Assembly: GCA_030830285.1 (NCBI GenBank) | Contig: JAURNF010000190.1 | Span: 1-16,644 of the forward strand | DNA: 16,644 bases | Reading direction: 5' to 3' | Source of the DNA: Candidatus Kapaibacterium sp. | GTDB lineage: Bacteria > Bacteroidota > Ignavibacteria > Kapaibacteriales > Kapaibacteriaceae | In this document: one piece after another, positions 6,559-12,896 of the stretch | Numbering within the stretch: the stretch's first letter is position 1 | Layout: each line of letters begins with the position of its first letter | Notes under the pieces: generated by a model | Databases searched by the model: none | Told to the model about the DNA's origin: nothing | Seen by the model: the letters and a program-made list of their open reading frames with translations, nothing else | Position numbers and translations under genes: made by a program

Positions 6559-8814
6559 CTAGTTGAGCTTGATCACCTGTCCGCGACGAACATTTGATGA
6601 TCGTCGGAGAGCTGGATTCTTCGCCTTCAGGGCGTCGATGGTTGTACCGAACCGCTCAGCGATCTCCGTAAGGGTGTCGCCCGTTTTGACGCGATAGCTG
6701 GTTGGACGGTTGGCGCGCTCGGCTTCCTCTGCAAGAGCGGCAAGCTGACGCTTTGAGAGGCTGGTTTCGATGGTGACAGTGGAGCCCAATTGGAGCGCAC
6801 CGTTGCGCTTCATGCGGTTCAGCGTCCGGATACGGTCGACGGTTGTCTCGTAACGGGAGGCAAGCAGCTGCAGCGTCTCGCCCTTACGCACACGATGCTC
6901 AATCGTACGGGTAACGGAGAGTTGCTCGACCTTTGGCTCGCGTGCTGCCGGGGTGGCCGAGATCGACACTACAAGCGTATCGCCGATGCGGATGTTATCT
7001 GTGCCAGCCGTCATACCATTCCATGATCGCAGATCTGCCAGACTTACAAGGTATCGACGTGCAATTGCCGTGAGGCTCTCGCCAGAGCGCACGACATGGT
7101 GTGCGCGCGTCGTTCCGGAGGCACTGGTTGTAGGAGCTGGTTCCGATGGTGTTGCTACCGGCTTTGTTGACGCCGCTGATGACGGTGTTGGCTGCGTAGC
7201 AGTCGTGGGTGCTGCTGGCGTAGCTGCCTGAGCCGTCTCTGCAGCAGCGGCTTGCTCGGCAGCCTGGCGTGCTGCTGATGACGAAGGAATGCGAAGTGTC
7301 GAGCCACGACGCAGCTTTGCCTTGTAGCCGCTCAAGCTATTGAGCTCTGCAAGTTCCGCGCCCGATACACCATAGCGTCGTGCGATCGATACAAGCGTCT
7401 CGCCACGACCAACCTTATGCGTGATGAATGGTCGCTTCTCCTCATCAGTCAGCGCTGCATAGCGCTTGCGAAACTCTTCGGCTGCACCCTTGCGAATCTT
7501 CAGATTGTACGCGCTTGATGGGGGCGTTGCCTTGCGAACAAGTTCTGGGTTGAGATCGCGCAGTGAGTCAATCGACATACCTGCGCATTGCGCAAGAGCA
7601 GAGAACTGCACCGCTTCGGTAACGCTGACGGTTTCGTACTCGTGTGGTGTGTGGAGCTTGATCGAGTCGTCGCCAAATCCGTACTGTTCGCGGTTTGCAG
7701 CGATGAGCGACGTGGCGATGAAGCGCGGCACATACTGCTGTGTTTCGCGCGGGAGAAACGGACGCACCTGCCAGAAGTCTGGCTTCTCGAGACCTGACTT
7801 GCGAATAGCTCGGCGCACACCACCGCCACCGCAATTGTAGGCTGCAAGCGCCAGGTGCCAGTCACCAAGGTCATTGTACAAATCGCGCAAGAATCGCATT
7901 GCAGCGCGTGTTGCCTTTTCCGGATCGCGTCGTTCATCTACCCAGTAGGTGACGTCGAGGTCGTATTCTTCGCCAGTAGGCTGCATGAACTGCCACATAC
8001 CCATGGCACCAACACGTGAGAGGGCGTTTGGCGACAGACCCGATTCAACGATTGCGAGGTGTGCAATCTCGGGTGGCATGTTCTCTTCAGTCGCGATACG
8101 CTTGATCATGTCGAACCACCTACCTGAGCGCTCCAGCGACACACGCATGAACTTCCGTCCAACCGGCCTGCTCGCAAAGAACTCGATGTTCTTTTGAACG
8201 AACTCGTTGTACGTCAGCGGAATTGTTGTCGTGGGAAGTGTTTTCGGCGGCTCGGGTGCTGGGACGGCGATCGTTTCGACCGTTGGCTTGGCTGATTCGA
8301 TTTCTTCGAACAGACGTTCCCGGAGGATGAAGACCGACGAGTTTTCGTTGAGGTTGTCGATGTTTTGGATGTACGACTCGTAGTCCTCGATCACGGCCTG
8401 CACGAGGTCGGTGAAGTCGAGGTTCTCCTCAATGCGCGGGTACGACGCCAGGTTGTTCAGCTCCGAAATTGCTGCTTCGAACTGTTCGGCAGCCAGCGCG
8501 GTGTCTTTCTGTTCCACCAACGAGAGCGCCCGTAAGTAGCGCTTTCGTGCTCGGTCGAGGTTGGTGGTGACTTCGGGATCCCACTCACCGGCAACCGACG
8601 CGTCTTCGTCGAGATCGCTGAACTCGTCAGGAAACACCGGGCGCTTGCGTGCGGAATCAGGGATTGGCGGACGTTTGGAGCGGACAGAAGGGCTTGCCGC
8701 GCCCGTCGAAGGGGTCTCGGTATTCGGCGTAGCCGTTGATTCGACCAGGATACACACCAACAGGGCGGCAAAGAGCCACAATCCTCGTGAGTTGGTGCCG
8801 ATCCTCAGGCTCAT
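6559..8814 (-). CDS. Secreted lytic transglycosylase with four LysM domains (MltD-like)
   Basis: Predicted to cleave peptidoglycan between N-acetylmuramic acid and N-acetylglucosamine, forming 1,6-anhydro ends, in the periplasm. The 751-residue protein has an N-terminal signal segment (GLWLFAALLVCILV, 11-24). Cys21 lacks a proper lipobox, so type I cleavage seems likelier than lipidation. A Pro/Ser-rich and helical region follows. The SLT catalytic domain spans about 225-375, with AIVESGLSPNALS (254-266; Glu257 the likely catalytic acid), GAMGMWQFM (269-277) and LALAAYNCGGGGV (321-333). LysM repeats lie at about 465-509, 572-616, 638-682 and 706-750, the first two separated by an Ala/Thr/Pro linker (511-570). 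ATG 8814 has AAGGA 5 bases upstream. It is the first gene of the minus-strand operon ending with ahcY. Confidence 0.93.
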   Translation of the reverse strand: MSLRIGTNSRGLWLFAALLVCILVESTATPNTETPSTGAASPSVRSKRPPIPDSARKRPVFPDEFSDLDEDASVAGEWDPEVTTNLDRARKRYLRALSLVEQKDTALAAEQFEAAISELNNLASYPRIEENLDFTDLVQAVIEDYESYIQNIDNLNENSSVFILRERLFEEIESAKPTVETIAVPAPEPPKTLPTTTIPLTYNEFVQKNIEFFASRPVGRKFMRVSLERSGRWFDMIKRIATEENMPPEIAHLAIVESGLSPNALSRVGAMGMWQFMQPTGEEYDLDVTYWVDERRDPEKATRAAMRFLRDLYNDLGDWHLALAAYNCGGGGVRRAIRKSGLEKPDFWQVRPFLPRETQQYVPRFIATSLIAANREQYGFGDDSIKLHTPHEYETVSVTEAVQFSALAQCAGMSIDSLRDLNPELVRKATPPSSAYNLKIRKGAAEEFRKRYAALTDEEKRPFITHKVGRGETLVSIARRYGVSGAELAELNSLSGYKAKLRRGSTLRIPSSSAARQAAEQAAAAETAQAATPAAPTTATQPTPSSAASTKPVATPSEPAPTTSASGTTRAHHVVRSGESLTAIARRYLVSLADLRSWNGMTAGTDNIRIGDTLVVSISATPAAREPKVEQLSVTRTIEHRVRKGETLQLLASRYETTVDRIRTLNRMKRNGALQLGSTVTIETSLSKRQLAALAEEAERANRPTSYRVKTGDTLTEIAERFGTTIDALKAKNPALRRSSNVRRGQVIKLN

Positions 8815-8859
8815 CCGATTCCTTCAAAAGGGGAGATATGCGCCGTAGCGCAGAAACCG

Positions 8860-8892
8860 CAAATATACGCCGAAGGGGCATAGGACGGCAAA
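8860..8892 (-). promoter_or_regulatory. Candidate Bacteroidota-type promoter for the lytic transglycosylase operon
   Basis: On the minus strand, TTTG (8892-8889), a 21-base spacer and TATATTTG (8867-8860) match the Bacteroidota pattern of TTTG near -33 and TAnnTTTG near -7. The implied start near 8853 would leave a leader of about 40 bases before ATG 8814. This is a pattern match only. Confidence 0.4.
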
Positions 8893-8955
8893 CCAAAGGA
8901 CGGATTGTCTGTGAACGGAAGTTCATGATTTATCGAGCCTTAGCTCGGTTGTCTG

Positions 8956-9684
8956 CTATCGCAAACCTTGCTGTTTCCAGGCTTGGATCGTCGCCAGCGT
9001 GCAGTCATCGACCTTCCCGCCGCTTGGAGGCATGGCGGCAAAGCCTGCGAGGTGCGACATCGAACCATAGAGCCGACCCGATGTTGCCATCGAAGCCACC
9101 ACAGTACGATCAGTAAGGTTGATGCTCGCGCTTGGGTTTGATCCGCTATGGCAGCCATTGCAGGCGCGTTGCATGATCGGCTGGATGTGCGTTGCGTAGG
9201 TCACGTTTGTCGTATCGCATACCGCGGTGTCATTCGAGCAGTCGCGGTTGCGAGCCCCCTCGCGAATCCAACGAGCGATGAGTGCGATTTGGTCGGTCGT
9301 GAGCGAGCGCGGTGGGGGAGGCATGATTTCGTCACGGTCGTTTTCGACGAGTGAGCGATAGAGTTTAGACTCTGATGGGTTGCCTGCTACGACGATACGT
9401 TCACGGCCCTGCATGATCGACGTGTACGATGTGAGGTCGATGTCTTCTTCGGGGTTGATGGCGTCGTGACACTCGGCCATCGTGCAGTTCGAGATCAGAA
9501 TCGGCAACACGTCGCGTGTGAAGCACACAGACGAGTCGGTCGATGTTGTGTCAGAACCTCCGCCAGTAGTGTCTACGTACTCATCATCATCGTTGTCACG
9601 TGGATGATAGGGTCCGCCGACATAATCTGCACATGCAGCGATGCTCAGCGTGACGAGGGCGAGGAGGAGAAAGCGACGTAGCAT
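8956..9684 (-). CDS. Lipoprotein with two planctomycete-type cytochrome c domains
   Basis: Predicted envelope-anchored haem protein for electron transfer or an associated role; no substrate can be named. The 242-residue protein starts with a lipoprotein signal (MLRRFLLLALVTLSIAAC, lipobox Cys18), followed by an Asp/Thr/Gly-rich linker. Two similar domains follow. The first (about 53-149) has C-TMAE-CH (67-73), a CX4CH spacing, and MPPPP with Met121. The second (about 160-242) has a standard CNGCH (175-179) and MPPSGG with Met218. Each domain ends in an (L/I)-x-x-W-(I/K)-x-x-G pattern, as in planctomycete-type cytochromes. Extra cysteines at 54, 149, 156 and 228 could form disulfides. ATG 9684 gives the better signal peptide; an in-frame GTG at 9702 adds six residues. 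It lies 49 bases after the baeRF-like gene. Confidence 0.82.
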   Translation of the reverse strand: MLRRFLLLALVTLSIAACADYVGGPYHPRDNDDDEYVDTTGGGSDTTSTDSSVCFTRDVLPILISNCTMAECHDAINPEEDIDLTSYTSIMQGRERIVVAGNPSESKLYRSLVENDRDEIMPPPPRSLTTDQIALIARWIREGARNRDCSNDTAVCDTTNVTYATHIQPIMQRACNGCHSGSNPSASINLTDRTVVASMATSGRLYGSMSHLAGFAAMPPSGGKVDDCTLATIQAWKQQGLR

Positions 9685-9713
9685 GCTGCAAGATACCCTC
9701 ACAGCATGCTACG
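9677..9713 (-). promoter_or_regulatory. Inverted repeat over the start codon of the cytochrome lipoprotein gene
   Basis: CGTAGCATGCTG (9677-9688) and CAGCATGCTACG (9702-9713) are perfect 12-base complements around a 13-base loop. In the mRNA the loop holds GAGGG, the likely ribosome binding site, and the downstream arm holds the ATG. Folding would hide the start codon, which suggests translational control. A protein-binding operator is the alternative. Confidence 0.55.
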
Positions 9714-9733
9714 GTTACACTTCGAGTGATGTA

Positions 9734-10870
9734 TCAATACCGCAGAATCGCAGCCACACCTGTGGCTGTTGGCATAGCCTGGGCGGGGAGTACATGGACT
9801 GTGCCCTTCATGCGCATGACCATCACGGCAAGATCGTCGAGGACGTCATCGATATCGGGCTGATGCAAGTCGTCGAAGGCAATGTCGCCCGTAACGGCGT
9901 TGATCTTTCCAGGAACCTCGCGGTGCTCTTCCACCAGGAGTGTGCCGATCCTACCCTCCACAGCGGCGTGCGCTACTTGGACAATGTCATCAACACCGTT
10001 CCATCGCGTTGCCGCATTACGGTAGAGTTCGATCAGATTCAGACTGCGTTGCTTCGCCAGCGGCTCCATGATCGACCATGCACGCTTGGTCATCTCACGT
10101 CGATCGATTGAGTGTGGGTGAACAACGATAGCGTCGGCAAGGATGTGTGTATTGCGCGTGATGCGTCGGAACTCACCAACCAGTTCCGTGACACCGCAAA
10201 GGATGATTGGTAGACCGTCGAGGCGTGTAGCGCGTTCGATGACAGTGCGATCAACAACGCGGAGGAATTTCTCTGCATCGAGAGCTACTTCATCAGAGGT
10301 TGTGGTGTGTCCGACAGAGCGTTCCGTGCCCCCTGAATTCGAACGTGTAAAATGTCGTTCGGTGAGTTCGGTGCCCAGCGCCTTCTCCATCGTCATTGGT
10401 GCATCGGGTCCGAGATCCACTTCTTCAATTTCATCGCGATCACCAAGGTAGAGATGTGCCGTATCGCGTGTAAGCGTCAGCACGTGATAGCGCTCGTTTG
10501 TTTGCAGTAGCTTCAGGAGTGGCTTCACGTGAAATGACTCAGCGACGATGGCCAGATCGCCAACAGGACGATCGACATGGAAGCGCAGGAACAAATCAGG
10601 CGACCGGAACACGATGATGCCTTCTGTTCGACTGTTCCAAAACTCTTCATTGCGTTCAAGGTGTTCGAATGGTGCGATGAACTCTGCAATCATTGCCGGC
10701 GAATACGCCGAGCTAAGCGAGTCGCGTAGCTCCCGCACCAAGTTGCGGTAGCGTGTCGGATCGTCGCGGCGCTGGGGCTGTGTGCGATGCGTATCGAGGT
10801 ATAAACTTGCGCATGGTGCTTGTTGATGATTGAGCACTTGCTGCATTACTACATGGAGATCGGTCTTCAT
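9734..10870 (-). CDS. Bacterial archaeo-eukaryotic release-factor-like protein (baeRF family 3 type)
   Basis: A 378-residue cytoplasmic protein related to the eRF1/aRF1 fold. Diagnostic stretches are APCASLYLDTHRTQPQRRDDP (18-38), resembling the CVSIYLPTHR-x(5)-QDP pattern of baeRF family 3, and the end DLAVMVMRMKGTVHVLP (346-362) followed by MPTATGVAAILRY (366-378). A flexible Ser/Gly/Thr-rich linker (SNSGGTERSVGHTTTSDE, 177-194) falls between the middle domains. No GGQ tripeptide is present anywhere, so classical peptidyl-tRNA hydrolysis is not supported. Related bacterial proteins have been linked to ribosome rescue or hibernation (the Balon/Rv2629 group), and a ribosome-associated stress role is my inference. 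I chose ATG 10870 because AGGA lies 7 bases upstream; GTG 10873 is an alternative. It precedes the cytochrome lipoprotein on the same strand. Confidence 0.75.
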   Translation of the reverse strand: MKTDLHVVMQQVLNHQQAPCASLYLDTHRTQPQRRDDPTRYRNLVRELRDSLSSAYSPAMIAEFIAPFEHLERNEEFWNSRTEGIIVFRSPDLFLRFHVDRPVGDLAIVAESFHVKPLLKLLQTNERYHVLTLTRDTAHLYLGDRDEIEEVDLGPDAPMTMEKALGTELTERHFTRSNSGGTERSVGHTTTSDEVALDAEKFLRVVDRTVIERATRLDGLPIILCGVTELVGEFRRITRNTHILADAIVVHPHSIDRREMTKRAWSIMEPLAKQRSLNLIELYRNAATRWNGVDDIVQVAHAAVEGRIGTLLVEEHREVPGKINAVTGDIAFDDLHQPDIDDVLDDLAVMVMRMKGTVHVLPAQAMPTATGVAAILRY

Positions 10871-10987
10871 CACAGTGTCCTACATGGTGAGTGTATCGAT
10901 ACCTACTGCTTCAAGAATCGCTCAATTCGACGTAGCGAAGTATGACAAACGTCAGTATAGCCGAACAATTGTAAGCGTATGTGGCAC

Positions 10988-11009
10988 ACCGTAACCCAAT
11001 GATTACGGT
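10988..11009. promoter_or_regulatory. Inverted repeat in the divergent intergenic region, possible operator
   Basis: ACCGTAA (10988-10994) and TTACGGT (11003-11009) are perfect 7-base complements around 8 bases. They lie between the divergent baeRF-like and YhcH-family genes. A second palindrome, GTATCGATAC, is at 10893-10902. Both fit dimeric regulator sites. The rest of 10871-11068 shows no gene and no convincing promoter. Confidence 0.35.
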
Positions 11010-11068
11010 CGGTGTGTAGGGCATGTCGTAAACTCGCAGAGATGTTTCACTCCCAATCAAGCAGTGCC

Positions 11069-11521
11069 ATGATTGTTGATGTCATTTCCTCGCCTACGTC
11101 ATTTGTCCACCTTCCATGGTTTTCAAAGGTCAGCGAGTTCCTCGCAAGCCACGACCTTGCCACATGCGAACCTGGACGCTACGATGTGGATGGTGACCAG
11201 TGCTTTGTGATTGTTGCCGACGACGTGCAGCGAGACGAGGTAGCGCCACTCGAGGCACACCGCGCATACATCGACGTGCAAATCGCATTACGTGGGTCGT
11301 TCGATATCATGTGGGCGCCGCTCTCATCATGTGCACTCGTAACGAAGCCGTACGATGTTGACGACGATGTTGAGTTGTATGCTGACGTTCCCGCAACGCG
11401 CGTGCATGTAGCAGAGGGAACGGCCGTTGTGTTGTTTCCCGATGATGCGCATGCGCCGCAGCCACCTTCTGTTGCCGTACGAAAGTGTATTTTCAAGGTC
11501 CACACTTCGTTTATGCAATGA
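11069..11521 (+). CDS. YhcH/YjgK/YiaL family protein (DUF386)
   Basis: A small cupin-like protein of a family related to YiaL/YjgK and to the beta subunit of the evolved beta-galactosidase. Members are associated with sugar or sialic-acid utilisation; the exact reaction is unsettled. The 150-residue protein has the family signatures EAHRAYIDVQIALRG (62-76), with His64 and Asp69 as possible metal-site residues, LFPDDAHAPQ (122-131) with His128, and the closing VRKCIFKV (137-144). I prefer ATG 11069 because family members usually begin with MI-x-x near this point; in-frame ATG 11042 and GTG 11012 are further upstream. No clear Shine-Dalgarno sequence precedes ATG 11069. The stop overlaps the next gene's start (ATGA at 11518-11521), so the two are probably translationally coupled. 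No sugar transporter or catabolic gene is nearby. Confidence 0.85.
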   Translation: MIVDVISSPTSFVHLPWFSKVSEFLASHDLATCEPGRYDVDGDQCFVIVADDVQRDEVAPLEAHRAYIDVQIALRGSFDIMWAPLSSCALVTKPYDVDDDVELYADVPATRVHVAEGTAVVLFPDDAHAPQPPSVAVRKCIFKVHTSFMQ

Positions 11522-11796
11522 CTAACGACCCCGAGCTCGAGTATTCTCCGCTGACGCAAACGATCTCTGAACATGATCGTTCGATCGACGTATTCATCTA
11601 TCGTGAAAAAGGTGGCTCGGACTGGTACCTCGAAGTCGTGGATGACCACGACCACTCATCTGTCTGGGAAGACTCGTTTGCAAGCGATAAGCAAGCGCTG
11701 CAAATGGTGAAGAATATCATCAAGCAAGAGGGGTTCGCGATTTTTCTGGGGCCGGGTCCAGATGATGATGTTGTCGAGCCCGTTGCCGAAGGCTAA
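11518..11796 (+). CDS. Small protein of unknown function coupled to the YhcH-family gene
   Basis: A 92-residue acidic protein with no signal peptide or membrane segment, probably cytoplasmic. The ATG at 11518 overlaps the preceding TGA by the four bases ATGA, a strong sign of a real, coupled gene. The central part DVFIYREKGGSDWYLEVVDD (24-43) looks like two beta strands. It is followed by HSSVWEDSFASDKQALQMVK (46-65), a loop leading into a helix, then KQEGFAIFLGP (69-79). I have a general impression that similar short bacterial proteins exist with a WxLEVVD...StVWdd.F..d..A pattern, but I cannot name a family. The tail (80-92) is acidic. It is convergent with the glycosylasparaginase gene, only 9 bases away. 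Confidence 0.72.
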   Translation: MTNDPELEYSPLTQTISEHDRSIDVFIYREKGGSDWYLEVVDDHDHSSVWEDSFASDKQALQMVKNIIKQEGFAIFLGPGPDDDVVEPVAEG

Positions 11797-11805
11797 GTAT
11801 CAACA

Positions 11806-12579
11806 TCAGAGATACGACGCTGCCGTCCGCACCTCATCGTTGAATGCATAGGTAAAGCCAGGTTGAATGCTGTACGCACCATGTGTTCCATCGCGATGGA
11901 GTGCGAGGATACCCACTTGCAGGTCACGCCATGATGGGTTCTTTGCAATGATGCGCTTGATAGCGACCTCACATGCTTGCTGAGGTGTGTCACCGATGCG
12001 CATGCGTTCAACAGCAAGGTGTGTTGCAAGTGTGCGAAGCACCGCTTCGCCCAGTCCGGTGCATGTTGCGCCCCCTACATCACCATCGACGAAGAGTCCT
12101 GCGCCGATGATCGGGGAGTCACCCACACGTCCATGCATCTTAAAGGCGAGTCCACTCGTGGTGCATGCGCCAGCCATTGTGCCCCGTTGATCAAGCGCGA
12201 GCAGACCAATCGTGTCGTGGTTTTCGATGTTGATCACCGCTGCATACTTCTTCTCGGCGAGCCACTTCTGCCACGCAGCACGCGCTGCATCGGTGAGTGT
12301 GTTTGGCTTCTGCGTGATACCCTGTTCGCGTGCGAACTGCTCAGCCCCTTTACCCACAAGCATCACGTGTGGCGTTTGCTCCATCACCATACGTGCCACG
12401 CTGATGGGGTGACGTATCCCTTGGACAAAGCACACCGAGCCTGCGCGTCCATCGCCGTGCATGATGCATGCATCGAGCGTCACATTTCCATCCCGATCGG
12501 GGAGTCCGCCCAAGCCCACGCTTCCATTCGAATCATCTGCTTCGATCACCATCACGCCACGCTCGGCAGCATCGAGCAC
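11806..12579 (-). CDS. N4-(beta-N-acetylglucosaminyl)-L-asparaginase, main body (frameshifted gene)
   Basis: Ntn-hydrolase of the glycosylasparaginase family, which cleaves the N-acetylglucosamine-asparagine link and self-activates by cutting before a threonine. This 257-codon frame holds nearly the whole enzyme: GSVGLGGLPDRDGNVTLDA (19-37), PISVARMVMEQTPHVMLVG (58-76), the cleavage site ENHDTIG (119-125) with Thr123 as nucleophile, GACTTSG (137-143) and the substrate-binding HGRVGDSPIIGAG (149-161). The frame begins at a GTG inside the conserved GGSVLDAAERG stretch, so it is not a natural start. The matching N-terminus lies in another frame at 12590-12760. Restored, the protein would be about 318 residues, near the family norm. 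It is downstream of aconitase behind a terminator. Confidence 0.85.
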   Translation of the reverse strand: MLDAAERGVMVIEADDSNGSVGLGGLPDRDGNVTLDACIMHGDGRAGSVCFVQGIRHPISVARMVMEQTPHVMLVGKGAEQFAREQGITQKPNTLTDAARAAWQKWLAEKKYAAVINIENHDTIGLLALDQRGTMAGACTTSGLAFKMHGRVGDSPIIGAGLFVDGDVGGATCTGLGEAVLRTLATHLAVERMRIGDTPQQACEVAIKRIIAKNPSWRDLQVGILALHRDGTHGAYSIQPGFTYAFNDEVRTAASYL

Positions 12580-12589
12580 GCTCCCACCA

Positions 12590-12760
12590 TCACGAAAGAA
12601 TGCGCAGCGACTCCACGTTTGCCTTCACACCGAAGTTCCACGTCGAGATCACAACTGGCGCAGCAGGTGGGGCATGGAGCATATTCGTGTGCATCGATGC
12701 ACGTGTCGACACCAGTGCACCTGCACTGATGGTAGCCGTGAGGAATGAGCGACGTTTCAT
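12590..12760 (-). pseudogene. N-terminal part of the glycosylasparaginase gene, separated by a frameshift
   Basis: From ATG 12760, with AAGGAG 6 bases upstream, the frame encodes a twin-arginine signal (MKRRSFLTATISAGALVS) and then the mature start PVVISTWNFGVKANVESLR. This is typical of bacterial glycosylasparaginases (STWNFG-x-x-ANVE). The frame then ends as ILS-TGA at 12590-12592, while the adjacent frame continues the homology as AFFRDGGSVLDAAERG. The break is at about 12600-12605, near GCGC. Loss of two bases from a longer GC run, or gain of one, would explain it. It may be a real inactivating mutation or a sequence error. The Tat signal indicates a periplasmic enzyme in the intact form. 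Confidence 0.8.
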
Positions 12761-12788
12761 CGGGGGCTCCTTAATGGTGACAACATAG

Positions 12789-12823
12789 AAAAAAGCCCCC
12801 TACCACTGCGTGATAGAGGGCTT
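12789..12823 (-). terminator. Intrinsic terminator downstream of aconitase
   Basis: Read on the minus strand, AAGCCCTCTA (12823-12814) pairs with TAGGGGGCTT (12802-12793) with one mismatch around an 11-base loop, and a run of T follows (complement of A 12789-12794). This is a classical intrinsic terminator for minus-strand transcription coming from the aconitase gene. Confidence 0.75.
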
Positions 12824-12826
12824 GCT

Positions 12827-12891
12827 TGTTGGGGCGAGACGGCGTCTCGCCCTTACGCGTGTCTGTTGGGGCGAGACGGCGTCTCGCCCTT
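12827..12891. repeat. Palindromic element GGGCGAGAC/GTCTCGCCC, copies B and C in tandem
   Basis: Two identical 28-base copies (12827-12854 and 12864-12891), with a 37-base period, each contain GGGCGAGAC, loop GGC and GTCTCGCCC flanked by TGTTG and TT. They lie between the aconitase stop codon and its terminator, so both would be in the aconitase 3'-untranslated region. The arms match copy A at 2859-2879. Copy identity suggests recent duplication or active spread. Confidence 0.88.
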
Positions 12892-12896
12892 GCGAG

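Noticed and set aside
8934..8947. CGAGC-CTTA-GCTCG hairpin just beyond the cytochrome lipoprotein stop as a terminator.
   Set aside because: The stem is only 5 bp and no T run follows on the minus strand, so it is too weak to call.
12590..12610. Programmed ribosomal frameshifting in the glycosylasparaginase gene.
   Set aside because: No slippery heptamer, internal Shine-Dalgarno stimulator or obvious downstream pseudoknot is seen, and the family is not known for recoding. Mutation or sequence error is simpler.
11977..12729. A 250-codon + strand open frame opposite the glycosylasparaginase gene.
   Set aside because: The minus strand carries all the family motifs. The + frame is His/Cys-rich without structure and spans the frameshift only by chance.
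12827..12891. A small CRISPR array, because of two exact 28-base repeats.
   Set aside because: Only two units, a 9-base spacing that is far too short for a spacer, a palindromic unit, and no cas genes nearby.
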